64,000 nt of DNA, from positions 21,609,494-21,673,493 of the forward strand of contig NC_079224.1 in the NCBI RefSeq assembly GCF_029633865.1. The letters are read 5' to 3'. The notes beneath the pieces were generated by a model that was not told the DNA's origin, did not search any database, and was given only the letters and a program-made list of their open reading frames with translations. Source of the stretch: Lampris incognitus. Its lineage: Eukaryota > Chordata > Actinopteri > Lampriformes > Lampridae. Shown here one piece after another: positions 22,900-34,636 of this stretch. Within the stretch, counting starts at the first letter, position 1, and every line of letters begins with the position of its first letter. The translations under genes were made by a program, and so were the position numbers.

Positions 22900-24830
22900 G
22901 TGAAATAGCATTTAAATGTACAATTCATTTTTTCCATCCTCAGCACTAAGGTATGACTCCTTATGGAACACATCAATTTTTTATTAATTTCTTTTTAGAT
23001 AAGTGAACCTGTTTCATAGCTTTCAATGCCTGCAAAAATGTCAAATTTACACAGCTGCGGTGATTGATGCTCAACTGTGGAGTGCTAAATTTACACTAGT
23101 TGGTTTAAGAGTTAGAAGACATGAGCAAAACATGCCAAGGTGGTATACTGACAGAAGCAATTGATAGGGGTGGCAGAAACTAGACCCAAAGGACTAATAT
23201 GCTAAATTAATTAAATACATGGGGCACAAGAGGAAAAGTCAAAGTTGCTACCCATACTTTTTTGCTGGTACTTTTTCAAAATGTATTTTACATTTTCTCA
23301 ATTAAGCGGATGCTCTTATCCAAATCAACTTTAAGGAGAGTCAGCGGTTAGCAGATATATAGGTGTCTTCTTCAAGCATCTTCGAGCACTTAATATAAAT
23401 TATATCATAGCCAAGAGTGTATGTCAAGTGCAATTAGTATGTGTGCAACAGGTAGATCACTAAAAGAGACACCGGTTGAAGCAGATTCACATTATAAATT
23501 AGCTAGAAAAGGCCACAAATATGTATCAGATATTTCATAGTAATTTCAAATGCAAAGTGTGCAAGACGTAGATTGTAGCAATGCACGAAATAGTAGGGGA
23601 TTCAATTAGATCTTGGTAGATCTTGGTAGAGCTGGACCCCTGCAAGTGTAGGTTGAAAATATCTAGGATTAATATATTGCAAGGTACCGATTGCGCCTAC
23701 CAGATTGTTTAATGCTATCAACACACATCCATCACTTTCTAATACTGGTTTTGTTCTTTTGATATGCTGCCAACCAGACGCATTGTTAAACATTTGGGGG
23801 TTTAGCCCAGCCCAGAAATATTTCGATTTTCACCCAGTAATTGCACCATTTTCAAGTTATTTCAGAGTAAAATGAATACAAGATGTGAGACACTGTGCTC
23901 TACCGAAAGGTTCTGGTCAGGTGTGTAGACTGGCTAACACAACATGAAATCAAAATTAACCAAATGAGCACAATCTGAGTTCTCATGCAACTTCATCATG
24001 ATTTTTATTTTCAGCAGCAGGAGTAAAACCCTAAGAAAAAATAAGAACCTTGATGTTAATGAAGTAATCATATGATAAACTCAATTGTATGTTCCAAATG
24101 ATTTGTTCAATTTTCAAAAATGACCAACCTTAGTCTGGCAACTTCTGCTTTTATTGTGTGACAAGGGCTCCTTTTGAACTGTGACAAATTGTCTCATATG
24201 TCTATCCGATACGCCCCTCTTCTTCCCCTTTCTAGTACGCTACGTTACGATACAACTTGGTCAATTTGCACTATAATTCATTTTGCATCCTTACGCAGTT
24301 CCGTTCAAAAGATTAACATTAAACATACAGTTACGCATGTGGCACTTGCCATAGACGCACAACACATCAAACAGTGATGACAAACATACATATCACGTTA
24401 TATCCTCTGGATTCAGATCTCAATTTAGTTTAGCAACAGGAGAGACAGATGTGTAAAAGAATTCTGCAGCCTGTTGTGTTTAAAATGAGAGATTCTAAAC
24501 GGCCTATCAGAGGGCAGAAGTTGGCATTCTCAGTTTAAAACAAGCAAGGAGTCAGAAGAGATGCTGTCAGCATGTCTGAACATGCTCTAGTTGTGAGTTA
24601 CTTGAAAGGAGTGTGCTACAGGTTGACCAATAAGCTTCCCACAGATTTAGATTTGGTTGTATAGTTTAGTTTTAAGTTTCAAGGATAGGCTGCTGAGCCA
24701 GGGCGTATTGCAATGCAGCATGACACTGAATAACTGATTTAAAAAAGAAAAATCATGTGGCCACGGGCTCCAAATGATCTGAGTCTACGAAGAAAGTAAA
24801 TGCACTGCTGCATCTTCTTACTAATAAATT
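22900..24830. other. Intergenic; one diverged dispersed repeat only
   Basis: 23285-23480 resembles the 14475 repeat (ATTAAGCGGATGCTCTTATC). The rest is AT-rich and unassigned. Confidence 0.4.
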
Positions 24831-24838
24831 CTTTCTCT

Positions 24839-25261
24839 TTTTTGGGGGGATTTTCCCCCTTTTTTTCCTCCCCAGTTTTACATGGCCAATTACCCCACTC
24901 TTCCGAGCCGTCCTGGTAGCTGCTCCACCCCCTCTGCCAATCCGAGGAGGGCTGCACACTAGTAAACATCTCCTCCGATACATGCGGAGTCACCAGCTGC
25001 TTCTTTTCACCTGACAGTGAGGAGTTTCACTAGGGGGATGTAGCGTGTGAGAGCCCCACACTATTCTCCCCAGTTCCCCTGAACAGGCGCCCCGACCGAC
25101 CAGTGGAGGCACTAGTGCAGTGACCAGGACACATACCCAGACGAGCTTCCCACCCGCAGACACGGCCAATTGTGTCTGTAGGGACACCCAACCAAGCCAG
25201 ACGTAATACGGGGATTCGAACCGGCGATCGTCGTGTTGGTAGGCAACGGAAGAGACCACCG
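24839..25261 (-). mobile_element. SINE family 1, copy 6
   Basis: Minus-oriented full-length copy. AATAAATTCT direct repeats lie on both sides (about 24823-24832 and 25263-25272). Confidence 0.85.
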
Positions 25262-25612
25262 CAAATAAATTCTATATGAGAATTCCATGATAGGGTGACA
25301 TCTATCGTAACACCCAGGTAATTAATTGTATGAAGAGACTTGTTTAATTTCTACATTGTGAATTGTCACTGGAGGGAGCTGGCAATCAGGAGGAAGGCCA
25401 AAAATGTCCTCTGTCTTATTGCTGCTTATAATAAAAGCATTTTTATCACACCATTCAGTTAGCCAGTAAACATTACATTGGTACAATCTGGGCTCATCGC
25501 TGTCAGTCAGCAGAGGTAGTAAGGTGGAATCATCAGAGTATTTTAAAAGAAACTGGTTGGGCACACAGGTGGTGCAATCTGCAGTATACAATGTGAACAA
25601 CACAGTAGCTAT
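25262..25612 (-). pseudogene. LINE reverse transcriptase fragment (Rex1/L2/CR1 type)
   Basis: The minus strand encodes LLFTLYTADCTTCVPNQFLL and then KYSDDSTLLPLL, followed by WLTEWCDKNAFIISSNKTE. This is the RT catalytic and following blocks of a Rex1/L2-like LINE. Only about 95 codons remain, with no start and no flanking domains. The catalytic box reads YSDD, where FADD is more usual in these clades. Confidence 0.7.
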
Positions 25613-25729
25613 TTTGGTGTCTCATCTGTCTGTCGCACCCGTCTTCTTCTCTGCTCTCTCCTCCTGTTCGCTTCTCCTCTCGCCTGCCCTGGTCACAAAA
25701 CAGATGCAATAAGCAAACAAGCAAAAAGC

Positions 25730-26880
25730 AAACTATTAATACACTATCCCATAGGGGCTAAACAGTCATCAGGCCTGGATTAACACAGTGTGGTGGCCCT
25801 AGGGTGACCATACTAGAAGTGCCCCCCCCCCCACACACACACACACACTTTACACATAAAAAAAGACTATAGAAGAAATTCTGTAGATTTTATTTGGCAA
25901 CCCATCACAGGAGACTTGAAATAAAATCTGCGACCCACCTGTGTCACGGCCCAGTCTCTGGGAATGATTTGATTTTCCTTCTTGCCTTTGTAAAACATAA
26001 AATTATTTATTGCATTTGTTCCACAAAGGTAGAGTAGTAAAATAGTCTTTGAACATATTTTCTCTCAGCAGTTAAGTGTACTTTCATCATTTAACTAAAA
26101 AGTCTGTCCCTTGGTGACCGGACGAACAGCGCCACTTTGCCATTAGAAACCACGTTGTGGTTAGAGGGGGAATTACACCCAAACAGGCACTGCACTAGTT
26201 ACTGAAATAAACTGCTTCCCTCTCACTCCTTGCCCCCCCCCCCCCCACGCCTACGTGGTGCTGAAAGACACACAGCGGCGGTAGCCACTGTATGCAACAT
26301 GTGTAGCCAACTGGTGCAATGCAAGTACTGTAGGTTATTTATTTGTATAGCATGCGCTAAAGTAAAAAACATTGTTACCACAACAGAAAATGATCAGGCG
26401 ATGTAACACGGTCAAGTCATTAGAAACTGGTAACGTTAGTTCAAGACATAGCTAAAGTGTATGAATTACTAGTATTGATCCAACATTAATGTGTATAATT
26501 TATATAGTGTTAGCTATTAGTTATCGCTTATCATGAGTTTGTTACCTGGAGCGAAGTGGGTGCTACAGACCCTTGAATTCTTGCCTGGCTGCTAAGCCTT
26601 TCTTCACATAGGGGTGATCCATGCTGCTGTCTTCTCTCTTTAGAATACTGAAACATTTTTTCATTTTTGAAATGGCATTTGTCCCTGTGGTCAGGTTGCA
26701 CCCCACAGCACAACAACCTGAGCCCAACGTCAGTCTACTCATCAGCGGCCTGTTTCAGAAAGAACGTTTTACAAACTCTGAGTTTAAACCTAAACTTTGG
26801 GTTGACTAACTTAGAGCTGTAAAACCCAGAGTTTTCGATTTCAGAACATCTGATCTGAGTTAGCTCAACTAAGTCTTGAG
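25730..26880. other. Intergenic; unassigned dispersed sequences
   Basis: Contains poly-C runs at 25825-25836 and 26230-26246. At 25772 TCAGGCCTGGATTAACACAG looks like a hAT end without a visible partner. At 26745-26880 is a TTTCAGAAAGAACGTTTTAC repeat-like block. No gene was seen. Confidence 0.4.
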
Positions 26881-26885
26881 CATGT

Positions 26886-27265
26886 TCATCCATCCATCCA
26901 TCCATCCATCCATTATCCAAGCCGCTTATCCCAATTGGGGTCGCGGGATACTGGAGCCTATCCCAGCAGTCATTGCGTGGCAGGTGGGGTGACACCCTGG
27001 ACAGGCCACCAGTCCATCACAGGGCAAACACATTCACACACAAATTTAGTATGGCCAATTCACCTGACCTACATGTCTTTGGACTGTGGGAGGAAATCTG
27101 AGCACCCAGAGGAAACCCACGCAGACACGGGGTGAACATGCAAACTCCACACAGAGGACGACCCGGGAAGACAACCCCCCCCCCCAAGGTTGGATGGTTC
27201 AAACCCAGGATCTTCTTGCTGTGAGGTGACCATGCTAATCACTGCGCCACCATGCCACCATGAGC
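26886..27265 (-). repeat. (CCAT)n dispersed repeat with tRNA-like head, fullest copy
   Basis: Six CCAT units, then CCGCTTATCCCAATTGGGG, ATGTCTTTGGACTGTGGGAG and AACATGCAAACTCCACACAG. On the minus strand the right end reads as a tRNA-like head (GGTGGCGCAGTGATTAGC with B-box-like GGGTTTGAACC). Related pieces lie at 7674, 21625, 22590 and 62435. Confidence 0.78.
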
Positions 27266-27730
27266 ATGTTCACTCTGAGTTAAATGTGTGCGTGACGACT
27301 ATAAAAAAACATCATCAATGGAGCTCCAATACCACAAGTCAACATAGCAACCAGTGAGAAAATAAATGTCCTATTTCCCCCTACTGGAGTTAGAAATACT
27401 AATGAATGCATATGCAGATTCTACTACTACTACTACTACTACTACTATTTTTGGCTGCTCCCGTTAGGGGTCGCCACAGTGGATCATCCGTTTCCATCTC
27501 TTCCTGTCCTCTACATCTTCCTCTGTCACACCAACCACCTGCATGTCCTCCCTCACCACATCCATAAACCTCCTCTTTGGCATTCCTCTTTTCCTCTTCC
27601 CTGGCTACCCCATCTTCAGCATCCTTCTCCCAATATACCAAGCATATCTCAATATACCTACCCTGTCATATGCTTTCTCTAAATCCACAAATACACAATG
27701 TAACTCTTTCTGATCTTCTCTACACTTCCC

Positions 27731-27793
27731 CAATGTTTGTTTTGAGAATGTTGATGGAGAACTTCTCCATCAACATTCTCAAAGCAAACATTG
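27731..27793. repeat. Short palindrome in the RTE reverse transcriptase region
   Basis: Arms 27731-27761 and 27763-27793 are inverted copies of 31 bp with one mismatch and a 1-nt centre. The right arm reads as native RTE coding sequence (LRMLMEK) in reverse. Confidence 0.93.
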
Positions 27794-28605
27794 TATCTGT
27801 AGTGCTCTTTCCTGGCATGAAACCATACTTCTGCTTGTTAATCGTCACCTCTCCTATTAACATAGCTTCCACTACTGTTTCCCATATCTTCATGCTGTGG
27901 CTGATCAACTTTATACCTCTGTGGTTACTACAGCTATGCACATCTCCCTTATTCTTGAAAATCAGTACCAGTATGCTTCTTCTCCACTCCTCAGACATCC
28001 TCTCACTTTCCAAGATTGTGTTACGCAATCTAGTTAAAAACTTCACTGTCATCTCTCCTAAACACCTCCATGCCTCCTCAGGTATGTCATCTGGACCAAC
28101 TGCCTTTACACTCTTCATCCTCTTCATAGTTGCCCATAGTTGCTAATCCACTTCACTTCCTGATTCACTATCCCCACATCATCCAACCTTCTCTCTCTCT
28201 CATTTTCCTTTTCTTATTCATCAGCCCCTCAAAGTATTCCTTCCACCTTCTCAGCACACTCTCCTCACTTGTCAGCACAATTCCATCTCTATCCTTGATC
28301 ACCCTAAGCTGCTGCACATCCTTCCCAGCTTGGTCCCTCTGTCTGTCCAATCAGTTCAAGTCCTTTTCTTCTTCCTTAGTGTCTAACCTCTCTCACACAA
28401 CTAACTCACCATATTCCTTTGCCTTTGCCACCTCTCTTTGCTTTATGCCACATCTTATTGTACCCCTGTCAACTTTCTTCATCGCTGACTATCCTACTTA
28501 TTCTTTGCCAACCTCTCCCTCTGTATACTTTGCCGTACTTCCTCATCCTACGAGCAAGTCTCCTTGTCTTCCTTCCTCTGTCCAGATGACACACCAAGTA
28601 CCTTC

Positions 28606-28958
28606 TTTTTTTTATAAATTTATTTCTGGTTTTTCCCTTTTCCTCCCAATTTAGTGGCCAGTCGATCCCTATTTTATTTCAAACACTCACCCTCGTACTG
28701 TATGTGTTCACCAACTGCATCTCTCCGGCCGGCAGTCTCGAAGGAGACGCCTCCCCACTTTCATGACAAGGTGAATCCAGGCCGAACCACTGCTTTTTCC
28801 GACACACACAGAGACGCATTCACGTGACGAACACAAGCCGACTCTGCCCCCCTCCCCTGAAGACAGCGTTGCCAATTATCCGGCCATAGTCGGATCTGAC
28901 GAGTGGGCAACTGCATCGACACAAAGCTGATGCTTAGACCGCTACACCACCACGGACC
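28606..28958 (-). mobile_element. tRNA-derived SINE, family 2, inside the RTE LINE
   Basis: A 353-bp insertion bounded by the perfect 14-bp direct repeat CACCAAGTACCTTC (28592-28605 and 28959-28972). The minus strand starts with a tRNA-like head (GGTGGTGTAGCGGTCTAAGC) and ends in a T/A-rich tail. The body differs from family 1. Confidence 0.92.
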
Positions 28959-30353
28959 CACCAAGTACCTTCCTAGCTGTCTCCCTCACTATTTCTGCAG
29001 TGGTTACCCAGCCATGTGGCAACTCTTCACTACCATCCAGCGCCTGTCTTAACTCCTCCCCGAACTCCACACAACTTTCTTCCTTCTTCAATTTCCACCA
29101 TTTGTTCCTTGGCTTTACCTTCACTCTCTTCCTCTTCTTGATCTCCAAAGTCATCATACAGACCACCATCTGATACTTCCTAGCTATGTTCTCCCCTGCC
29201 ACTACCTTGCTGTCTCCAATCCCTTTCAGATCGCGCCCCCTGTATAAGATATAGTCCACCTGTGTACATTTTCTTCCACTCTTATACGTCACTGTGTTCC
29301 TCCCTCTTTTTGAAATATGTATTCACCACAGCTTTTCCCATCATTTTCACAAAATCCACCACCATCTGTCCCTCCACATTCATCTCCTTGACACAATACC
29401 TCTTCATCACCTCTGTCCCCTTCACCAACATGCCCATTGAAGTCCTCTCCATTCACCACTCTCTCCTCCTAGGGTACACTCGCCAACACTTCATCCAACT
29501 CACTCCAGAATTCTTTCTCTTCCATCTCACACCCAACTTGCGGGGCATATGCGTTTATAACATTCATCATCACACCTTCGATTTCCAGCTTCATACTCAT
29601 CACTCTGTCCGACATGCTCTCCACCTCCAACACACTGTTGACATACTCTTCCTTCAGAATTACCCCTACCCTTTTTTCTCCTCCCATCAACACTATGGTA
29701 AAAGAGTTTGAACCCACCTCCAATGCTCATGGCCTTACTCCCCTTCCACCTGGTCTCTTGCACACACAGTATATCTACCTTCATTCTCTCCATCATATCA
29801 GCCAGTTCTCTCCTTTTACCAGTCCTAGTGCCAATATTTAAAGTTCCGACTCTCACCTCCACGCTCCTACCCTTCCTCCTCTCCTGCTGCCTCGGCACCT
29901 GCCTTCCTTCCTTCTCCTTCTCCTTCTTTGCCCAACAGTAGCATAGTTTCCAATGGCACCCTGTTGGCCAACAGTACCGGTGGCAGTCATTGGTAACCCG
30001 AGCCTTGATCGATCCAGTATAGAAATCTGATTTATGATCCACATATTTGATTTGGCAAATGTTTTACACCAGATTTCCTTTCCTGATGCAACCCTCCCCA
30101 TTTATCTGGGTTTGGGACCGGCACTAAAAATGCACTGGCTTGTGCATCCTCAGTGGCTGGGTTGAATGCATATGCAGAATATGAGTATTATTTTTATATA
30201 TATATAAAACCAAAACAAAACAAAACAAAAACAATACAACAGCAGCAGCAAAAGAATGTGAGCTGGCATAGTAGAAACTCGCTGACCAAGTCAATGTGGG
30301 AGTTTTAATGGAATTAAGGTTTAATCTCGAGTGTTCCACTTATTCAGCACTTA

Positions 30354-30405
30354 TACTGTGTGTGTGTGTGTGTGTGTCTGTATGTGTGCGCGCGCGCGTT
30401 CGTGC
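30354..30405 (+). repeat. GT / GC alternating tract
   Basis: (GT)10-like run followed by GTGTGCGCGCGCGCG. Alternating purine-pyrimidine sequence with Z-DNA potential. Confidence 0.85.
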
Positions 30406-30574
30406 ATGTGTGTTTAATATTTATGCATGTGCAACCCAACAAGCACAAAATGCACTTGGCAGCAATTGAAGATGAAATATAAAATATAGTTCAAACAGGT
30501 AAAATATAATTTCATTACAAGCAATTGTGATGTTGTTTAGCCTACCCTACCTCTAATTAAACAGTATTCAGTGG

Positions 30575-32290
30575 CAGAGGTGGAAAGAGTACTAAAATAT
30601 TCTACTCAAGTAAAAGTACTATTACTCTGATGAAATTTTGTTGAAGTACAAATACAATTACCAGTCTAAATATTGACTCAAGTAAAAGTAAAAAGTAGCT
30701 TGTTTAACATTTACTTAAAGTAAATGTTACTTAGTTACTTTTTTAACAACAGGAGGGGGTCTCTCCTGTGTAGTGCAAAAAGGACAAGGGGATATAAATC
30801 TCAAGATAGTTGTTTTTATTTAAAGGAAAATCTTTACAAATTAAATTGCAATAACAAAATAAAACATGTCGACACACAACATTTAATACCCTTAGGGAGG
30901 TATAATGTATCATTTCAGTTCAGGCCATCCTATTCAACATTTTCAAACTATACAACCATTGAAGGTGGCATAAATTGTGGATTCTGTAGACCATCCTTCT
31001 TTTCTTCACCAACAAACACCAACAACAGTCATACTGCAAATCTATAAATCAAAACGGGTCAAGGTCACAAGTGTTGCGACTTTCCCTAAATGACCCAAAG
31101 AAGACCAAAATCTAAGTATCAGTGACATTCAAGATTTTTTAAGACAAAACTGTGCCATAATTTGATATCAGACTGTGCTCTTCCTGTCGAATAACAAAAC
31201 ATTTCAAATAAACTCCAAACATGTCAAATGAACTGCATGGCAGCTGCTATAAAAAACTTTTTTTAAGAATTGCCCTGCTCCACTGTGTATCTAAATTAAA
31301 GTTCCTTTATTTGTGTGTCCATCTTTAGAGCATTACTCTCTGAACTTCCTGTTAAGTTTGAGCAGTTGTTGGTTTTCAAAGTTAGTAGAGTTCATCCTTG
31401 ATCGCTTTGCAGTAAACAGCAGCCCAGCACAGCTGAAGAGACGCTCACAAGTGGCTGAGGCAGGCGGGCCAGTGTTGAGTTTGAGAGAACTTTTTTTGAT
31501 ATGTGGAAATGAGTTCAGCAGATCCATATTGTTTGAGACACAGGCTAGGTACCCATCCAGCTCCCCTGTACCTTGTGACCTGGACTTCACTGAGGAGAAG
31601 AAATCATCTTCATCTGACGAATGTTACCCAACTTGCTCCACCCCAGCCTCTGCCATCTGGTCAAGGTGTTGTCTCACATAGACCAGACCTGTTGCGTGAC
31701 AAACAACAACACATAATAAATATTTCTGACAATTAAGCTTTGATTAATCTGGTGACAAGAGTGCATCATTATGCAGAAATTACAATAACTACAACTTGTA
31801 TAGAAAGACTCATATTATTGCACTTATGACATTGTGTCGAGTAGAAACAAAGTTGACAGAACTGGGATTAATAATTAACAACTGATTACAGTATGATATT
31901 AAATAATGAAATCACACCTGCTTCTATGATATCAGCCCTCTCAGTCCAGGTGGTCTAGAACTTGGGCAGAAGGATTGCTGGAACAATCAGTTCAGGGTCT
32001 TCCATCATGCCACCAAAGCACTTTTGGACACCACCCTGAATGGCTCTGATGAGTGGCAGATACATCTTGGAGGATGTCTCCTGCCTGCTGAGTTTTGTTT
32101 GTAGCTGAAAGATCACTGGCAGAAGCCACCCCAAGTGTGTGTTGGTCTCAGACTGAAGAATGTTTAAAGCCTTCACCAGAGGCTTCATCACAGTGCAGTA
32201 ATCAGTCAGGAAAGCAATTTCAGCTGGATTCAACCTGTATAACATAAATTAAATGTACACAACTTTTAGCAAATTTCCTGCAGGAATAGG
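30575..32290 (-). pseudogene. hAT-superfamily transposon, 3' part with decayed transposase
   Basis: The left end is a hAT-type terminus (CAGAGGTGGAAAGAGTAC followed by many ACTCAAGTAAAAGTA motifs, as in Tol2-like elements). Minus-strand transposase exons lie near 32237-31925 (LTDYCTVMKPLVKALNILQS) and 31695-31333. The second holds the dimerisation signature ASATCERLFSCAGLLFTAKR. The splice sites GTTATACAG and CAG|GTGTGA are recognisable. In-frame stops occur after VPAILLPKF and after VEQVG, so it is dead. The element is cut off at its 5' side by the LTR of element A. Confidence 0.85.
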
Positions 32291-32658
32291 TGTGGAACCG
32301 CGCATGTGTAGCGGGTGGGAAAATAGCCTCTATTGAAAGTTAAATAAAAACTGACAACCCCCCCTTATTTTAAAACATGTAAATCGCCAGTTCCTTTGTA
32401 AATAGTCTTCTTTCTATACGTCAATTCATTTAAATGTTGTTATCTTCTGGTGACAGCAGGTGTCACTGTAATACCGGGTACAGTAGGGAAACAACCAACT
32501 CAAGCTGTGTTGGTTACGTCAGGGGCAGAATAAATATGGCGCTTGAGTTGATAGCATACTAAACCCGTGTCTGTTCCTTACTGCTCCACAGCCATTTCAG
32601 GACTGTGCAGCAACTTTAGCTACTAGCTCAGGCACCCCTAGATCTGAGGCCGGTAACA
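32291..32658 (+). repeat. 5' LTR of gypsy element A
   Basis: 368 bp, TGTGGAACCG to CGGTAACA. Contains AATAAATATGG near 32529. It is followed immediately by TTTGGGGGCTCGTCCCGGAT, a primer-binding site complementary to a tRNA-Pro 3' end. No matching 3' LTR was seen in the window. Confidence 0.8.
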
Positions 32659-32680
32659 TTTGGGGGCTCGTCCCGGATAC
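32659..32680 (+). promoter_or_regulatory. Primer-binding site (tRNA-Pro type) of element A
   Basis: TGGGGGCTCGTCCCGGAT directly after the LTR. The same class is used by many gammaretroviruses and some gypsy elements. Confidence 0.75.
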
Positions 32681-32795
32681 GACCAGCTGTTTGAGGGCGC
32701 CAGAACTGCAACTGTGACCTGTTTCCAGAGCTTCAGGGAAGACTGCCCTCCAAAGTATCATCCAGAGAGCTACGGCTTCAGGGATCCCAGGCACA

Positions 32796-34198
32796 ATGTC
32801 TCGTCGTCAGCTGCTTATCTGGAAACTGCAGAAGAAACTACCAGAGTTGAGTTGCAGTCAACTACAGACCGTGGCACGTGAAATTGGTAATATGGGAAAA
32901 GAAGCAACTGTAGACTCATCCAAATTGATGGAACCCGAACTGTATGATGTGATTGTCGACTTCATAAGGAGTGAAAAGCTCAAGAACATGGAAGATAGAG
33001 GCGTGTCTTGCCTGGCGTTTCTTCTTGATATGGTCAAGGAACTGCTGACCCCTACTGATCCCCCCGCGTTGGAAGGCGAAGATGCTGATGACCAGGATGA
33101 CTTATTCTCACCCGCATCTATCAAGACACAGATCAACAGCGGAGAGGTTGACGAGGCACAGTCAACTCCAGAAGCAGTCATCCCAGCTAAGTCTATTGTT
33201 CCAGTTAGAGACTCTGTGAAGGGTTTGAGGGTCAGCACATCTTCATGTGCTTCTGATCAGGAAGTAAGGCTGATTGACATCGCAAGTTTTTTACCTCGTA
33301 GGGAGTTTAAGATCCATGGTGGTCAACTATCTGATTCTGGGTCTGAAATTCCTTACAACAGTATGTGCAAACAATTAGATCAGGGTCTTATGGAGGGGAT
33401 CAGTGAGTCTGAGATTATCAGAACCATGATAAAGGTAACCAAGCCAGGTAACTTCAGAGAAATGCTAACCAATAAAGATGACCTCACAGTAGATGAGTTA
33501 AAGCGGTTTCTCAGGTCTCACATCAGAGATAAAAGTAACACAGAACTCTTTCACAAGTTGAGTAATACTAAACAGCAGAATAAAGAGACACCACAGTGAT
33601 TTTTGTATAGGATAATGGGTCTCAAACAGTGTGTTCTATCAGCCTCACAACAAATTGATACTGAATTCAGTTATCACAAAAGACCGGTACAGGGTACATT
33701 CCTCCAAATGCTTTACCGAGGTTTAACTGAGAGAAATGGTCACATAAGGAGTGATCTTAAACCTTACCTCAGACATTTACAGGTGACTGATGATTTATTG
33801 TTGGAGAAAATCACTAAGTCAGCTAGTGAGGAGGCAGACAGACTTAAACGCCTTGGTGCTGTGACTAAATCCAAATCAGCGACTGTTAGCTCAGCTCAGC
33901 AGGCTGACAACTGACTAGTTGACCAGGTAAAGCTGACTGATGTTAACCGTGACATACAAGCAAATCAGACTGCTATCATGGAACTGACTGTGCAAGTGTC
34001 CACCTTGACAAAACACTTGACTAAACTGACCACAAAAGTAGACAGTGAGACTGCCCGAGATGCTCGACAGCCTCAGATAAGCACCCAGACAGGGAGGACT
34101 GAAACCAGAGGCCGTTGTTCTCAATGTGTGCAAGAAATGCGTCATGCTCTCACTGATTCCGCTGTGGTCAGGCTGGACATCGTGCTGTGGGCTATCTA
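32796..34198 (+). pseudogene. Element A gag-like gene with two in-frame TGA codons
   Basis: A single reading frame runs from ATG 32796 through an N-terminal helical domain (MSRRQLLIWKLQKKLPELSC onward), an acidic linker and a capsid-like region (GNFREMLTNKDDL). A TGA at 33597-33599 interrupts it. The frame continues through RLTERNGH-type capsid sequence to a second TGA at 33912-33914, then a coiled-coil-like stretch (MELTVQVSTLTKHLTKLTTK). A zinc-knuckle remnant (CGQAGHRAVGYL, about 34161-34196) is in a shifted frame. No other frameshift interrupts the first 1.3 kb. Element B interrupts A 75 bp later. The gag assignment rests on position after LTR and PBS, capsid-like helices and the CCHC remnant. 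Confidence 0.72.
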
Positions 34199-34269
34199 AA
34201 AGAGACAATGGTCAGGAAACTGAGTGCAGTCACTGGAGAGGGGAAGCCAGTGACTGAGGTAAAGGCAAC

Positions 34270-34502
34270 TGTAGTATACTGATAATAAATGCTTAGCTGA
34301 ATGATAATCATTAGTAGACCAACAGCGCTACCTAGTGGTGGTTAAGCTAAGCTCTCATATACCCCGGATGTTGCCTGCCGCGCGAGTGGGAGAGTTACAA
34401 TAAAGAGGACCAGACGTTGGGAATTGGTCTCCGGCTCAAATCACTGTTATGGATATATTAGCAGTATAAGATACATCCAGATAATATAGAGAATATATTG
34501 CA
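34270..34502 (+). repeat. 5' LTR of element B
   Basis: TGTAGTATACTG to ATATATTGCA. Followed by GTGGCGACGAGGATGG, the same primer-binding motif as element C. Confidence 0.92.
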
Positions 34503-34636
34503 GTGGCGACGAGGATGGGATACCTTTAATGTGAGAAGGTAATCCCAGTAGTTAATAAAAGCGGACGAAGCAACGTGACGCTACAAGCTAGCTTACAGCC
34601 AGCTAGCAAGAAAAGACTAGCTAGCCAAGCACAAGC

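Larger units (their letters stand above)
27421..30100 (-). pseudogene. RTE-clade LINE, rearranged copy with APE endonuclease and part of the RT
   Basis: From right to left the minus strand carries a basic N-terminal leader and an APE-type endonuclease start (GTLNIGTRTGKRRELADMME, then DILCVQETRWKGSK). Further endonuclease and linker pieces follow (28942-29723). Then comes the RT fingers region (KAVGPDDIPEEAWRCLGEMT, NHRGIKLISHSMKIWE, KYGFMPGKSTTD). The frame then jumps near 27655-27730 to the extreme C-terminus, ending in a (TAG)n tail at 27421-27448. Most of the RT palm, including the FADD box, and the thumb are deleted. Several frame changes and stops are present. A SINE sits at 28606-28958 and a snap-back palindrome at 27731-27793. 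Not functional. Confidence 0.85.

Noticed and set aside
25772-25800. Left end of another hAT-like element (CAGGCCTGGATTAACACAG)
   Set aside because: No matching right end or 8-bp duplication was found downstream.
26886-27265. A protein-coding exon in the (CCAT)n repeat region
   Set aside because: The sequence recurs at 7674, 21625, 22590 and 62435 as a dispersed repeat.
30724-31047. 107-codon plus-strand frame in the hAT remnant
   Set aside because: No domain or start context; it lies antisense in the noncoding end of the transposon.
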